From Streptomyces sp. NRRL S-337 (lineage in GTDB: Bacteria > Actinomycetota > Actinomycetes > Streptomycetales > Streptomycetaceae): a stretch of DNA of 64,000 bases. Shown piece after piece: positions 16,489 through 26,201 of the stretch. Position numbers and translations under genes: made by a program. A model generated the notes under the pieces. The model saw only the letters and a list, made by a program, of their open reading frames with translations, made no database searches and was not told the origin of the DNA. The first letter of the stretch is position 1; the number at the start of each line of letters is the position of its first letter. Location of the stretch: positions 1-64,000 of the forward strand of contig NZ_JOIX01000033.1 in NCBI RefSeq assembly GCF_000720175.1, read 5' to 3'.

Positions 16489-17052
16489 TCAGCCCTCGAA
16501 GGTCGCGGCGAGCGCGTCGGCCAGGCCGGGCACCAGCGCCGAGCCGGTGAGCACCTCGGACGCGGAGTCCTTCGCGCGCAGCCGCAGCGCCGACTCGCGC
16601 CGGCCGTCGCGCAGTACGGCCACCGTCATCCGGACCTCTTCGCGGTCCGGGTGCCGGGCGACCCACTTGGCCAGCTGCGCCTCGTCCATGCCCTCGGGCT
16701 CGGCGTCCTCGGCGGACGGCGGCAGCATCAGCCGTTCCACGGTCAGTGCGCAGCCGGTGACGGCGTCCGGCCAGGCGATGGTGGCGAGGAACTCGTCCAG
16801 CGGCACGTCCGCGGGAATCTCGTCCTGCTCCACGGGGGTCAGGGAAGCGGTGGTGGTGTCGTCGATGCCGAGCTGCTCGGCGAGCGAGGGCTCCTGCGCG
16901 CGCAGCTTGGCGGTGTCGACGAGGGCGAACAGTCGGGCGGGCTGGTCCCAGCCGAGCCCGGCGCTGTACTCGTCGATTTCGAGTACCGCGCGGGTCAGCG
17001 GGTCGGCGGCGAGGGGGGTGCCGTCGACGGGAGAGCCGGGAAAGTCAGTCAT
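16489..17052 (-). CDS. PPA1309 family protein
   Basis: 187-aa acidic cytoplasmic protein of the actinobacterial PPA1309 family, function unknown. It begins [18 protein letters not shown], has a conserved-looking segment [23 protein letters not shown] near residue 27 and ends in a basic [13 protein letters not shown] stretch. ATG 17052 was chosen; an in-frame ATG at 17061 would add three residues. It is divergent from the UPF0182 gene (116-bp gap), an arrangement I remember as common in Streptomyces. Confidence 0.75.
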   Translation of the reverse strand: MTDFPGSPVDGTPLAADPLTRAVLEIDEYSAGLGWDQPARLFALVDTAKLRAQEPSLAEQLGIDDTTTASLTPVEQDEIPADVPLDEFLATIAWPDAVTGCALTVERLMLPPSAEDAEPEGMDEAQLAKWVARHPDREEVRMTVAVLRDGRRESALRLRAKDSASEVLTGSALVPGLADALAATFEG

Positions 17053-17168
17053 GCTCAACATCGTGCCTTGTCCACCCCCGAAATCGGGAACCGGGTAAAG
17101 CCTTCGTAAGTTGCATCACTGGGTCCTACTATCGCCGGGCCTGCTCCACACGACAGCGAAACTTCGAG

Positions 17169-20081
17169 GTGCGCACCTTGGCTTTCCAGATGCCGGACCG
17201 CGGCGGAGGCCCGTCCGGGCCACGGATCAGAGTCGGCCGACCGTCGCGGCGGATCCGGACCCTGCTCATGACCTTGGGCGTGCTGGCCGTGCTGGCCATG
17301 CTCTTCGTGATGTTCGCCGGGTTCTGGACCGACTGGCTCTGGTACCGCTCGGTCCATTACTCCTCGGTCTTCACCACGACCCTGTGGACCAAGATCGGTC
17401 TGTTCTTCGCCTTCGGCGTCGTGATGGCGGTGGCCGTCGGCGTCAACGTCTGGCTGGCGCACCGGCTGCGCCCGCCGCTCAGCGCGATGTCCATGGAGCA
17501 GCAGAGCCTGGACCGCTACCGCATGGGCGTCGCGCCCTTCAAGAAGTGGGCGCTGATCGCGATCGCGGCCGTGGTCGGCCTGATCGCCGGCGCGTCCGCG
17601 TCCGGCGAGTGGCAAACGTGGCTCCAGTGGGTCAACGGCGTTCCGTTCGGCAAGAAGGACCCGCAGTTCGGCATGGACGTCGCGTTCTACGCGTTCGATC
17701 TGCCCTGGTACCGCTTCCTGTTGAGCTTCGGCTTCGCCGCCGCGGTGCTGTCCCTGGTGGCCGCGGCGCTGACGCACTACCTCTACGGCGGACTGCGGCT
17801 GACCAGCCCCGGCTCGCGCGCGACCGCCGCCGCCACCGGCCATCTGTCGGTGTTGCTGGGCATCTTCGTGTCGCTCAAGGCGATCGCGTACTGGCTCGAC
17901 CGGTACGGCCTCGCGGTGAAGTCCAGCGGCCTGAAGTCGGCCGACAACTGGACGGGTCTGCGGTATGTGGACGCCAACGCCTATCTCCCGGCGAAGACCA
18001 TCCTGTTCTTCATCGCGGCGATCTGCGCGGTGCTGTTCTTCGCGACCCTGTGGCGGCGTACGTGGCAGCTGCCGGTGATCGGCTTCGGCCTGATGGTGCT
18101 CTCCGCGATCCTGATCGGCGGGCTGTATCCGGCGATCGTGCAGAAGTTCCAGGTCCAGCCCAACGAGCAGGCCAAGGAAGCGCCGTACATCAAGCAGAAC
18201 ATCAAGGCGACCCGGGACGCGTACGACATCCAGGGCTCGGAGGTCACGCCGTACAAGGGCAATGACAAGCCCACCGGCAAGGACGACAGCCAGCGGCTGC
18301 GCGACGACGCCGACGCCACGGCCAGCATGCGGCTGCTCGACCCGAACGTGGTCTCACCGGCTTTCCAGCAACAGCAGCAGGTCAAGGGGTACTACCAGTT
18401 CCCCTCCACGCTCGACGTCGACCGGTACAAGGACCAGGACGGCGCCGAGCAGGACACCGTCATCGGTCTGCGCGAGCTGAACATCGCCGGCATCCCCGAG
18501 CGCAACTGGATCAACGACCACTTCAAGTACACCCACGGCCACGGCGTGGTCGCCGCCAAGGGGACCGAGACCGGTGAGGGCGGCGGCCCCAAATACACCG
18601 AGTCCGGCCTGCCCGCCAAGGGCCAGCTCAGCGCGAAGCCGTACGAGCAGCGGGTGTACTACGGCGAGAAGACCACGCAGTACTCCATCGTCGGCGGTCC
18701 GCAGCAGGAGCTGGACTACTCCCACGACGGCACCGAGAAGAGCTACAGCTACCGGGGCAACAGCGGGGTCAGCCTCGCCAACCCGATCAACCGCGCGGCC
18801 TACGCCGTGGCCTTCGGGGAGCCGCAGATCCTCTACTCCGGCGCGATCGGCGACCACTCGCGGATCCTGTACAACCGCACGCCGAAGGAGCGCGTCGAGT
18901 CCGTCGCCCCGTGGCTGACCATCGACGGCGACGCCTATCCGGCGGTCATCGACGGCCGGATCAAGTGGATCGTGGACGCCTACACCACCAGCAACGGCTA
19001 TCCGTACGCCTCGCGCACCACGCTCGGGGACACCACGGCCGATTCGCTCACCGACGGCCAGCGGGCGGTGGTGGCCCAGCAGAACCAGGTCAACTACATC
19101 CGCAACTCCGTCAAGGCGACGGTGGACGCCTACGACGGCTCGGTCAAGCTCTACCAGTGGGACGAGAAGGACCCGGTCCTGAAGACCTGGATGAAGGCCT
19201 TCCCCGGCACGGTCGAGAAGAAGAGCGCGATCAGCCCGTCGCTGAAGGAGCACCTGCGCTACCCGCAGGACCTGTTCAAGGTGCAGCGCCAACTGCTCAC
19301 CACATACCACGTCACGGACCCGAACACCTTCTACACCGGATCCGAGCGCTGGCAGATCCCCAGCGACCCGACCACCAAGTCGGGCAACGCGGTACCGCCG
19401 TACTACCTGAGCATGAAGATGCCGGACCAGAAGGGCCGGGCCTTCTCGCTGACGACCACCTTCACGCCCAACAAGCGGGAGAACCTGGGCGCGTTCATGG
19501 CGGTCGACGCCGATGCGACCAGCGGTGACTACGGCAGGATCAGACTGCTGAAGCTGCCGTCGGAGACACCGGTGCCGGGCCCGCAGCTGGTGCAGTCGAA
19601 GTTCAACTCCGATCCGGTCATCGCCAACGAGCTCAACGTCCTCAAGAAGTTCGGCGACTCGGAGATCGAGTACGGCAATCTGCTGACCGTGCCCCTGGAC
19701 GGCGGACTGCTCTATGTCGAACCGGTGTATCTGCGCGGCGCCAACACCAACTACCCGTTGCTGAAGAAGGTGTTGGTGAGCTACGGCGACAGCAAGCCGG
19801 TCCTGGAGGACTCCCTGAAGGACGCGCTGGACGTGGTCTTCGGCAAGAAGGCGGCCAGCACCGGAACGGAGCACCCGCCGGGCGGCGAAAAGGGCAAGCA
19901 GCCGCCGTCCGACCAGACCGTGCAGCAGGCGCTGTCCGATGCCGAGAAGGCGTACGAAGAGGGCGAGAAGGCCCTCGGACAGCGCGACCTGGCCGGGTAC
20001 GACGAGGCGAAGAAGAAGCTCAAGGCGGCGCTGGACCGGGCCGCCAAGGCCGCCCAGAAGGCCGGCAAGCCGGGCAGCTGA
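17169..20081 (+). CDS. UPF0182 family large membrane protein
   Basis: 970-aa protein of the UPF0182 family. Roughly the first 340 residues contain about seven hydrophobic helices (for example [20 protein letters not shown] and [18 protein letters not shown]). The remaining ~600 residues are a soluble, presumably extracytoplasmic domain with a Lys/Glu/Ala-rich helical tail (from about 880). Function is unknown; mycobacterial homologues are conserved. GTG 17169 is the longest sensible start; TTG 17178 or ATG 17190 are alternatives giving [13 protein letters not shown] strong terminator follows. Confidence 0.87.
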   Translation: MRTLAFQMPDRGGGPSGPRIRVGRPSRRIRTLLMTLGVLAVLAMLFVMFAGFWTDWLWYRSVHYSSVFTTTLWTKIGLFFAFGVVMAVAVGVNVWLAHRLRPPLSAMSMEQQSLDRYRMGVAPFKKWALIAIAAVVGLIAGASASGEWQTWLQWVNGVPFGKKDPQFGMDVAFYAFDLPWYRFLLSFGFAAAVLSLVAAALTHYLYGGLRLTSPGSRATAAATGHLSVLLGIFVSLKAIAYWLDRYGLAVKSSGLKSADNWTGLRYVDANAYLPAKTILFFIAAICAVLFFATLWRRTWQLPVIGFGLMVLSAILIGGLYPAIVQKFQVQPNEQAKEAPYIKQNIKATRDAYDIQGSEVTPYKGNDKPTGKDDSQRLRDDADATASMRLLDPNVVSPAFQQQQQVKGYYQFPSTLDVDRYKDQDGAEQDTVIGLRELNIAGIPERNWINDHFKYTHGHGVVAAKGTETGEGGGPKYTESGLPAKGQLSAKPYEQRVYYGEKTTQYSIVGGPQQELDYSHDGTEKSYSYRGNSGVSLANPINRAAYAVAFGEPQILYSGAIGDHSRILYNRTPKERVESVAPWLTIDGDAYPAVIDGRIKWIVDAYTTSNGYPYASRTTLGDTTADSLTDGQRAVVAQQNQVNYIRNSVKATVDAYDGSVKLYQWDEKDPVLKTWMKAFPGTVEKKSAISPSLKEHLRYPQDLFKVQRQLLTTYHVTDPNTFYTGSERWQIPSDPTTKSGNAVPPYYLSMKMPDQKGRAFSLTTTFTPNKRENLGAFMAVDADATSGDYGRIRLLKLPSETPVPGPQLVQSKFNSDPVIANELNVLKKFGDSEIEYGNLLTVPLDGGLLYVEPVYLRGANTNYPLLKKVLVSYGDSKPVLEDSLKDALDVVFGKKAASTGTEHPPGGEKGKQPPSDQTVQQALSDAEKAYEEGEKALGQRDLAGYDEAKKKLKAALDRAAKAAQKAGKPGS

Positions 20082-20098
20082 CCTCCCGGCGGTGCATG

Positions 20099-20138
20099 GG
20101 CCCCGCGGCAGCCGGTGCGTACCGGCCGCCGTGGGGCC
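20099..20138 (+). terminator. Terminator after the UPF0182 gene
   Basis: The arm at 20099-20116 pairs over almost its whole length with 20121-20138 around a GCGT loop, giving a long GC-rich stem with two mismatches just past the stop codon. Confidence 0.7.
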
Positions 20139-20199
20139 GCGCCGCTTCGGGGACGGTGCGGCGGCCCCGCGGGACCGTGATAGATTGACGGCACAACGA

Positions 20200-20273
20200 C
20201 GCGGGGTGGAGCAGCTCGGTAGCTCGCTGGGCTCATAACCCAGAGGTCGCAGGTTCAAATCCTGTCCCCGCTA
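20200..20273 (+). tRNA. Initiator tRNA-fMet (CAT), copy 1
   Basis: 74-nt cloverleaf with acceptor GCGGGG pairing to CCCCGC, a mismatched first position (C1 with T72) and three consecutive G-C pairs in the anticodon stem (CTGGG/CCCAG). Both features are initiator hallmarks. The anticodon CAT is at 20234-20236 and the T-arm is GCAGG-TTCAAAT-CCTGT. CCA is not encoded. It is identical to the copy at 22419. Confidence 0.96.
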
Positions 20274-20282
20274 CTGAAGGTC

Positions 20283-20314
20283 GAAGGCCTGGATCCTCAA
20301 GGATCCGGGCCTTC
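20283..20314 (+). terminator. Terminator after initiator tRNA copy 1
   Basis: GAAGGCCTGGATCC (20283-20296) and GGATCCGGGCCTTC (20301-20314) form a 14-bp stem with one G-T pair and a TCAA loop, nine bases after the tRNA. Confidence 0.8.
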
Positions 20315-20481
20315 GTCATGTGTTCACCCCGATCCGGAAAGAAAGCCGGGTCGCACGGCTCGTGTGGGGAACCTGTGTGCTTGAGTTTGACATGTCGTCG
20401 TGTCGGGAAGTCGACAAACCGCTGAAGTGACCTCACTGGCTGCGGTATACCAGGTGTACGCGGGTTACGGGTGATGCGACG

Positions 20482-22332
20482 ATGGGTCTTATGGGGGACA
20501 AGGCAAGGTTGTTGGAGACGGACCGGTTTGTACCTGCGCCCGACGACGGGCGCGAATCCGAGCTGCAGATCGACGCGATGGAGGCCGCGGAGGCCACCGA
20601 GGCGTCCGATGCCGTGACCGAGTCCGGCCACCGCCGGGCCGCCGAGGCGGGCGACCCGGCCGCGATGAGCGCCCTGGGCGCGATGCTGCTGCGCCGCGGT
20701 GACCTCGACGGCGCCGAGCCGCATCTGCGGTCCGCGGCCGCCACCGGCGACCGCGCCGCGGCCAACAACCTCGGCGTCCTGCTCCACCAGCGCGGCTACG
20801 CCGACGAGGCGTCCGGCTGGTGGCGGATCGCCGCCGTCGCCGGTTCCGCCGCCGCCGCGCACGCCCTCGGCCGCCACTACCGCGAGCGCGGCGACGAGCC
20901 GGCCGCCGAGTACTGGCTGCGCCAGTCCGCCGAGTCCGGCCACTGCCTGGGTGCGTACGCCCTCGCCGACCTGCTCGAACACCGTGGTGACGCCGGTGCC
21001 GAGCGCTGGTTCCGGGCGGCCGCCGAGCGCGGCCACCGCGAGGCCGCGTACCGCCTCGCCCGGCTCGTCGAGGACGGCCGCGAGGCCGACCGCCGGGCGG
21101 TGCCCGCGTACGGCGAGCTGACCCAGCAGGAGGAGGCCGAGCAGTGGTACCGCCAGGCCGCCGCCCGTGGCCACCGTAGGGCCGCGCTGCAGCTCGGCGC
21201 GCTCCTGGAGGACCGCGGCGACATCCAGGAGGCGGGCCGCTGGTACCTGTCCGCAGCCAAGGACGGTGAGGCGCGCGCCGCCTGCGCGCTGGGCTACCTG
21301 CTGCGCGACGCCGGCGACGAGGAGAGCGCCGCGGAATGGTGGCGGCGGGCCGCCCAGGACGGCGACGGCAACGCCGCCAACGCGCTGGGCGCGCTGCACG
21401 CCGACCGCGGCGAACTGCAGACCGCCGAGCGCTGGTACCGCGCTGCCCTGGACGCCGGGGACGTCAACGGCGCCTACAACATCGGGCTGCTCTGCGCCGA
21501 GCAGGGCCGCCCGGGCCGCGGCGAGCAGTGGTACCGCCGGGCCGCGTACGCCGGGCACCGGGAGGCCGCCAACGCGCTGGCGATCCTGCTGCTGCAGCGC
21601 GGCGACGCCTCGGGGGCCGAGCCGTGGTTCTCCAAGGCGGCCGAGGCGGGCAGCGTGGACGCCGCGTTCAACCTCGGCATCCTCTACGCGAGTCGCGGCG
21701 ACGACCGGACCGCGCACACCTGGTACGAGCGGGCGGCCGCGGCCGGGCACACCGACGCGGCGCTGCAGGTGGCCATCGTGCAGCTGCGGGAGGGCCGGCT
21801 GCAGGACGCCGAGCGCAACCTGCGCTGCGCGGCCGACGGCGGCAGCGCGGAGGCGGCCTTCCGGCTCGCCGACCTGCTCGACCGCCAGGCCTCGGCGGCC
21901 GGTACGGGGCAGGCGGACGGCGACCGTACGGCGGAGGACGAGAGCACGCAGTGGTACGAGCGGGCGGCCCGTCAGGGGCACCGCCGCGCCCAGGTCCGGG
22001 TCGGCATGTTCGCGGCGGCCCGGGGGGACGTCGTCGAGGCCGCCGACTGGTACCGCACGGCGGCCGAGGCGGGCAGCCGGAACGGTGCCTTCAACCTCGG
22101 GCTGCTGCTGGCCCGTGAGGGGAGCCTGCCCGAGGCGGCGCTGTGGTGGCAGCGTGCCGCCGAGGCCGGGCACGGCCGGGCCGCGCTGCGGCTGGCACTG
22201 CTCGCGGCCCGCCGCGGGGCCCTCGCCGAGGCGCAGCGCTGGTGCGCGCACGCCGTCGAGATGGGCCCGCCGGAGGTCGCCGAGCGCGCCGCGCGGCTGC
22301 GTACGGCCCTGCAGGACGAGCTGACGGCGTAG
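20482..22332 (+). CDS. Sel1-repeat protein
   Basis: 616-aa protein made almost wholly of Sel1-like/TPR-related repeats of about 34-36 residues. The recurring pattern is AAxxGHxxAAxxLGxLLxxRGDxxxAExWYRxAAExG (shown schematically), with some 13-15 copies from about residue 50 to the end. Sel1 repeats form alpha-solenoids for protein-protein contact, so this is probably a scaffold. No signal peptide or membrane segment is seen. A 40-residue stretch near 470 (QADGDRTAEDES) interrupts the repeats. ATG 20482 or ATG 20491 (MGDKARLLETDRF) may start translation. The gene is bracketed by two identical initiator tRNA genes. Confidence 0.88.
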   Translation: MGLMGDKARLLETDRFVPAPDDGRESELQIDAMEAAEATEASDAVTESGHRRAAEAGDPAAMSALGAMLLRRGDLDGAEPHLRSAAATGDRAAANNLGVLLHQRGYADEASGWWRIAAVAGSAAAAHALGRHYRERGDEPAAEYWLRQSAESGHCLGAYALADLLEHRGDAGAERWFRAAAERGHREAAYRLARLVEDGREADRRAVPAYGELTQQEEAEQWYRQAAARGHRRAALQLGALLEDRGDIQEAGRWYLSAAKDGEARAACALGYLLRDAGDEESAAEWWRRAAQDGDGNAANALGALHADRGELQTAERWYRAALDAGDVNGAYNIGLLCAEQGRPGRGEQWYRRAAYAGHREAANALAILLLQRGDASGAEPWFSKAAEAGSVDAAFNLGILYASRGDDRTAHTWYERAAAAGHTDAALQVAIVQLREGRLQDAERNLRCAADGGSAEAAFRLADLLDRQASAAGTGQADGDRTAEDESTQWYERAARQGHRRAQVRVGMFAAARGDVVEAADWYRTAAEAGSRNGAFNLGLLLAREGSLPEAALWWQRAAEAGHGRAALRLALLAARRGALAEAQRWCAHAVEMGPPEVAERAARLRTALQDELTA

Positions 22333-22375
22333 CGACGGGCCGGTGGACCGGTGCGGACGGCCTGGTGAAAGGAAT

Positions 22376-22405
22376 TTGCACCGGTCGTCCGGCGGGGGTT
22401 AGAGT
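22376..22405 (+). promoter_or_regulatory. Promoter of initiator tRNA copy 2
   Basis: TTGCAC (22376-22381) and TAGAGT (22400-22405) with an 18-base spacer lie 13 bases upstream of the tRNA 5' end. The first copy has TAGATT in a similar place. Confidence 0.55.
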
Positions 22406-22418
22406 AAGGGCACAACGA

Positions 22419-22492
22419 CGCGGGGTGGAGCAGCTCGGTAGCTCGCTGGGCTCATAACCCAGAGGTCGCAGGTTCAAATCCTGTCCCCGCTA
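22419..22492 (+). tRNA. Initiator tRNA-fMet (CAT), copy 2
   Basis: Base-for-base identical to the gene at 20200-20273, including the C-T mismatch at 1-72, the GGG/CCC anticodon stem and the CAT anticodon. Identity extends upstream (GGCACAACGA) and downstream (CTACTGAAGG), so the duplicated unit is longer than the tRNA. Confidence 0.96.
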
Positions 22493-22501
22493 CTGAAGGA
22501 C

Positions 22502-22533
22502 GAAGGCCCGGATTCCCAGGAATCCGGGCCTTC
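22502..22533 (+). terminator. Terminator after initiator tRNA copy 2
   Basis: GAAGGCCCGGATT pairs with AATCCGGGCCTTC across 22502-22533, matching the terminator of copy 1 in position and largely in sequence. Confidence 0.8.
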
Positions 22534-22591
22534 GTCGTCTGCGCACCCGCCGGGCGGGCGGCCACCGGCAGGTCGGCGGCCGCTGCGCGCG

Positions 22592-23014
22592 TCAGGACGA
22601 GGTGCCGCTGCAGTTGGGGCAGATGCCCCGGTACGTCACGGTGACCTCGGAGACCTGGAAGCCGTACCGCTCCGGCTCGGGGAGGGCGGTGAGCGGGTCG
22701 CCGTGGACGTGCACGTCACGGATCGTGCCGCACTGCGAACAGACCAGGTGCTGGTGGTCGTGGTGGGCGTTCGGGTCGTAGCGCTTGGCGCGGCCGTCCG
22801 TGCTCACCTCGATGACCTCACCGAGCGAGACCAGCTCGCCCAGGGTGTTGTACACCGTGGCGCGGGAGATCTCGGGAAGCCGGCCGGCCGCGAGGGCGTG
22901 CACCTCGTCGGCGGTGTAGTGGACGTGGTCCCCGTCGAGGACCTCGGCGACGACGCGTCGCTGCGCGGTCAGCCGCCAGCCGCGTCCCCGGAGTCGTTCC
23001 AGCAGGTCACTCAT
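22592..23014 (-). CDS. catR: Fur/PerR-family regulator (CatR-like)
   Basis: 140-aa metal-dependent repressor of the Fur superfamily. The N-terminal winged helix includes RGWRLTAQRRVVAEVL and ISRATVYNTLGELVSLGEV. The C-terminal dimerisation domain carries the metal-binding HHDHQHLVCSQCG and the paired cysteines CPNC, which should hold a structural zinc. Adjacent and divergent to a haem catalase with a palindrome in its promoter, it is best read as a PerR-type peroxide sensor like Streptomyces CatR. ATG 23014 has AGGTGA at the right distance. Discrimination between PerR and other Fur subtypes by eye is not certain. Confidence 0.82.
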   Translation of the reverse strand: MSDLLERLRGRGWRLTAQRRVVAEVLDGDHVHYTADEVHALAAGRLPEISRATVYNTLGELVSLGEVIEVSTDGRAKRYDPNAHHDHQHLVCSQCGTIRDVHVHGDPLTALPEPERYGFQVSEVTVTYRGICPNCSGTSS

Positions 23015-23023
23015 GCCAATCAC

Positions 23024-23038
23024 CTATCAGTCAGATAG
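23024..23038. promoter_or_regulatory. Inverted repeat upstream of the Fur-type gene
   Basis: CTATC (23024-23028) and GATAG (23034-23038) with a 5-base centre lie just upstream of the regulator's ribosome binding site. It might be an autoregulatory site, but it does not match the catalase palindrome. Confidence 0.25.
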
Positions 23039-23094
23039 TGCCAGGGTACCAGTGGCCGTCCATCGCCGGATCGGGTACGAGTTTCGGGTTCTTC

Positions 23095-23122
23095 TTGACT
23101 TAGACATTGTCCAATGTAGGAT
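23095..23122 (+). promoter_or_regulatory. Catalase promoter with PerR-type palindrome
   Basis: The perfect palindrome ACATTGTCCAATGT (23104-23117) lies between a -35-like TTGACT (23095-23100) and a -10-like TAGGAT (23117-23122), spacing 16. Bound repressor would block RNA polymerase. The sequence resembles PerR/CatR-type operators and sits between a PerR-like gene and the catalase. Confidence 0.65.
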
Positions 23123-23173
23123 CGGGTACGGCGCAAGCCCAGGGCAGGTGTAGAGACGTTTCAGGAGGCGCAC

Positions 23174-24637
23174 GTGTCGGTAGAGAGCACCACCGGACCG
23201 CTGACCACGGAGGCCGGCGCTCCGGTCGCGGACAACCAGAACAGCGAGACGGCGGGCATCGGCGGCCCCGGCCTCATCCAGGACCAGCTCCTGATCGAGA
23301 AGCTCGCGCACTTCAACCGCGAGCGCATCCCGGAGCGCATCGTGCACGCCCGCGGCGCCGGCGCGTACGGCACGTTCACGGTCACCGCCGACGTGACGCC
23401 GTACACGCGCGCCGCGTTCCTCTCCGAGATAGGCAGGCAGACCGAGGTCTTCCTGCGGTTCTCCACCGTCGCGGGCAGCCTCGGCGCGGCCGACGCGGTG
23501 CGTGACCCCCGTGGCTTCGCGCTGAAGTTCTACACGGAGGAGGGGAATTACGACCTCGTGGGGAACAACACCCCGGTCTTCTTCATCAAGGACGCCATCA
23601 AGTTCCCCGACTTCATCCACACCCAGAAGCGCGACCCGTACACCGGCTCGCAGGAGGCGGACAACGTCTGGGACTTCTGGGGTCTGAGCCCGGAGTCCAC
23701 CCACCAGGTGACCTGGCTGTTCGGCGACCGCGGCATCCCCGCCTCGTACCGCCACATGGACGGCTTCGGCTCGCACACCTTCCAGTGGAACAACGCCGCC
23801 GGTGAGGCCTTCTGGGTCAAGTACCACTTCAAGACCGACCAGGGCATCAAGAACCTCACCCAGGACGAGGCCAACAAGCTCGCCGGTGAGGACCCGGACA
23901 GCCACCAGCGGGACCTGCGCGAGTCGATCGAGCGCGGGGAGTTCCCGTCCTGGACCGTCGGCGTGCAGATCATGCCCGCCGCCGAGGCCGCGACCTACCG
24001 CTTCAACCCGTTCGACCTGACCAAGGTGTGGCCGCACGCGGACTACCCGGTCATCGAGATCGGCAAGCTGGAGCTCAACCGCAACCCGGAGAACATCTTC
24101 GCCGAGGTCGAGCAGTCGATCTTCTCGCCGCACCACTTCGTGCCGGGCATCGGCCCGTCCCCCGACAAGATGCTCCAGGGCCGGCTGTTCGCCTACGGCG
24201 ACGCGCACCGCTACCGCGTCGGCATCAACGCCGACCACCTGCCGGTCAACCGCCCGCACGCCACCGAGGCGCGCAGCCACGGCCGGGACGGCGCGCTCTA
24301 CGACGGCCGCCACGGCCGGCAGAAGAACTACGAGCCCAACAGCTTCGGCGGTCCCGCCCAGACCGGTTTGCCGCTGTGGCAGCCGGCTGCGGTCAGCGGA
24401 TTCACCGGTGAGCAGGCGGCGCCCTCGCACGCCGAGGACGACGACTTCGTCCAGGCCGGCAACCTCTACCGCCTGATGTCGGAGGACGAGAAGGAGCGCC
24501 TGATCAACAACCTGGCGGGCTTCCTCGCCAAGGTCTCCCGCGACGACATCGCCGAGCGGGCGATCGAGAACTTCCGTAAGGCGGACGCGGACTACGGCAA
24601 GCGGCTTCAGGTCGCGGTCCAGGCCCTGCGCGGCTGA
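23174..24637 (+). CDS. katA: Monofunctional haem catalase
   Basis: 487-aa small-subunit haem catalase that dismutates hydrogen peroxide. Active-site His58 lies in [13 protein letters not shown], the distal asparagine in [14 protein letters not shown], and the proximal haem-ligating Tyr341 in [12 protein letters not shown]. The length is typical of clade 3 catalases. GTG 23174 follows GGAGG. The divergent PerR-like gene and promoter palindrome indicate peroxide-inducible expression. A strong terminator follows. Streptomyces may also call this gene catA. Confidence 0.95.
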   Translation: MSVESTTGPLTTEAGAPVADNQNSETAGIGGPGLIQDQLLIEKLAHFNRERIPERIVHARGAGAYGTFTVTADVTPYTRAAFLSEIGRQTEVFLRFSTVAGSLGAADAVRDPRGFALKFYTEEGNYDLVGNNTPVFFIKDAIKFPDFIHTQKRDPYTGSQEADNVWDFWGLSPESTHQVTWLFGDRGIPASYRHMDGFGSHTFQWNNAAGEAFWVKYHFKTDQGIKNLTQDEANKLAGEDPDSHQRDLRESIERGEFPSWTVGVQIMPAAEAATYRFNPFDLTKVWPHADYPVIEIGKLELNRNPENIFAEVEQSIFSPHHFVPGIGPSPDKMLQGRLFAYGDAHRYRVGINADHLPVNRPHATEARSHGRDGALYDGRHGRQKNYEPNSFGGPAQTGLPLWQPAAVSGFTGEQAAPSHAEDDDFVQAGNLYRLMSEDEKERLINNLAGFLAKVSRDDIAERAIENFRKADADYGKRLQVAVQALRG

Positions 24638-24686
24638 TCACCGAACGGCCCCTCGGGGCCGCTCGGCGGCCGCTTGCCGTAACAGC

Positions 24687-24723
24687 CGAAGAGGCCGGAC
24701 GCCAAGGGGCTCCGGCCTCTTCG
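24687..24723 (+). terminator. Terminator after catalase
   Basis: A perfect 13-bp stem of CGAAGAGGCCGGA (24687-24699) with TCCGGCCTCTTCG (24711-24723) separates the catalase from the convergent CBS gene. Confidence 0.8.
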
Positions 24724-24776
24724 TGCGCCCGGCTCCAGGAGCCCGGCGCTTCCTCGGGTGCCGTTTTGACCAGCGG

Positions 24777-25184
24777 TCAGGCCGGCACGGCGCCGGCCCG
24801 TACGCCGGCCGTCGACCAGCAGCGGATGATGTCGCGGACGGAGACCACGCCGACCGGTCCGTGGTCGTTCAGCACGATCAGATGGCGGAAGCCGCCGCGC
24901 ACCATGGCGTCCGCGGCGTCGTCGAGGGTCCAGTCCGGAGCGGCGAAGACCACGTCCGGGGTGGTGTGGGCGTGCACGGTTTCCCGGTCGGGATTCTCGC
25001 CCGCGCCGAGGGAGTTGAGGATGTCGCGCTCGGTCAGGATGCCGATGCCGCTGTTGTCGCTGTCGAGGACCACGGCCGAGCCGATGCGGCGGGCCGCCAT
25101 CAACTGGGCCGCCTGGCGGAGGGTGTGAGTGGGGCCGATGGTGAGGACCACCGTGCTCATGGCGTCCTTGACGTACATGGGCAT
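24777..25184 (-). CDS. Tandem CBS-domain protein
   Basis: 135-aa protein consisting of two CBS motifs (about 7-60 and 72-125), a fold that usually binds adenine nucleotides and senses energy state. MYVKDAMSTVVLTIGP and GIGILTERDILN mark the first, GVVSVRDIIRCW the second. No attached catalytic domain. ATG 25184 has a near-perfect AAGGAGGTGG site. The upstream region carries repeated TGTGAA-type motifs and an AAGTTxxxxAACTT-like repeat that could be operators. Resembles stress-induced actinobacterial CBS proteins such as Hrp1. Confidence 0.85.
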   Translation of the reverse strand: MPMYVKDAMSTVVLTIGPTHTLRQAAQLMAARRIGSAVVLDSDNSGIGILTERDILNSLGAGENPDRETVHAHTTPDVVFAAPDWTLDDAADAMVRGGFRHLIVLNDHGPVGVVSVRDIIRCWSTAGVRAGAVPA

Positions 25185-25285
25185 GGAGTGGAGCCACCTC
25201 CTTGGTGAATGTGCCTTGCGAACGCATTCACAAGTTCACAAACTTGGGGATTCTCATGTTCACATGCCGTTGCGCGCGGTAACAA

Positions 25286-25322
25286 GGGGCAAGTGTTGGA
25301 CGGATGTCCGAACACTCGCCCC
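25286..25322. terminator. Long hairpin between hisN and the CBS gene
   Basis: GGGGCAAGTGTTGGAC (25286-25301) pairs, with a couple of mismatches, with the arm at 25306-25322 around a GGAT loop. It lies downstream of hisN and upstream of the co-directional CBS gene and probably terminates hisN transcription. Confidence 0.6.
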
Positions 25323-25397
25323 TGGAGGTGCTGCGTCACAGGTCAGCGCGGTGTGTGGCGGGGAAAAGCCGTCAGAAAAGCGGGCGTTCCCGGCGGG

Positions 25398-26201
25398 TCA
25401 GTGGGCGGCGTCGCCGAGGTAGCTCAACAGGTCCTCGTGCAGCAGACCGTTGGAGGCCGCCGCGTTGCCGCTGTGCGGGCCCGGCCTGCCGTCCAGACCG
25501 GTGAACTGCCCGCCGGCCTCGTTGACCACCACCGCGCAGGCCGCCATGTCCCACAGCGACAGCTCCGGCTCCGCGCAGATGTCCACCGCGCCCTCGGCGA
25601 CCAGCATGTACGGCCAGAAGTCGCCGTACGCCCGGGTGCGCCAGCAGTCCCGGCTCAGGTCGAGGAACCCGGACAGCTTGCCGCGCTCCTCCCACCCCGT
25701 GAGCGAGGAGTACGCGAACGACGCGTCCTGGATACGGCCGACCCTCGACACCTGCAGCCGGGAGGCGGAGGTCAGGCTGCGGCCGGTGAACGCCCCCAGG
25801 CCCTCCGCCGCCCACCAGCGCCGGTTGAGCGCCGGCGCGGAGACGATGCCGACCACCGGGCGGTCACCGCCCTCGCCGCGCTCCATCAGCGCGATCAGCG
25901 TCGCCCAGACCGGCACGCCGCGGACGTAGTTCTTGGTGCCGTCGATCGGGTCGATGATCCAGCGGCGCGGTCCGGCGCCCTCGCTGCCGAACTCCTCGCC
26001 GAGCACCGCGTCCCGCGGCCGGGCCCGCTGGAGCTGGCCGCGGATGAGCTCCTCGGCGGCCTTGTCGGCCTCACTCACCGGCGTCATGTCCGGTTTCGTC
26101 TCGACCTTCAGGTCGAGCGCCTTGAAGCGCTCCATGGTGGCGGCGTCCGCGGCGTCGGCGAGGACGTGGCCGAGACGAAGATCATCGTGATAGTCGGGCA
26201 T
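25398..26201 (-). CDS. hisN: Histidinol-phosphate phosphatase (inositol-monophosphatase type)
   Basis: 267-aa member of the inositol monophosphatase superfamily. The metal-binding motifs are visible: LGEEFGSEG (about 67-75), the WIIDPIDGTKNYVRG loop and the C-terminal LSLWDMAACAVVVNEAGG. In Streptomyces the orthologue at this locus was shown to be the missing histidinol-phosphate phosphatase of histidine biosynthesis; that assignment is recalled from the literature, while the fold is seen directly. ATG 26201 starts MPDYHDDLRLGHVLADAAD. It is divergent from the TetR gene. Confidence 0.88.
   Translation of the reverse strand: MPDYHDDLRLGHVLADAADAATMERFKALDLKVETKPDMTPVSEADKAAEELIRGQLQRARPRDAVLGEEFGSEGAGPRRWIIDPIDGTKNYVRGVPVWATLIALMERGEGGDRPVVGIVSAPALNRRWWAAEGLGAFTGRSLTSASRLQVSRVGRIQDASFAYSSLTGWEERGKLSGFLDLSRDCWRTRAYGDFWPYMLVAEGAVDICAEPELSLWDMAACAVVVNEAGGQFTGLDGRPGPHSGNAAASNGLLHEDLLSYLGDAAH

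Noticed and set aside
18354..20258. Minus-strand frame over the UPF0182 gene and tRNA
   Set aside because: Runs through a tRNA gene and opposes a conserved membrane protein.
20200..22492. Integrated element between duplicated tRNA genes
   Set aside because: No integrase, excisionase or att-like partial tRNA; both tRNAs are complete and the enclosed gene has normal composition.
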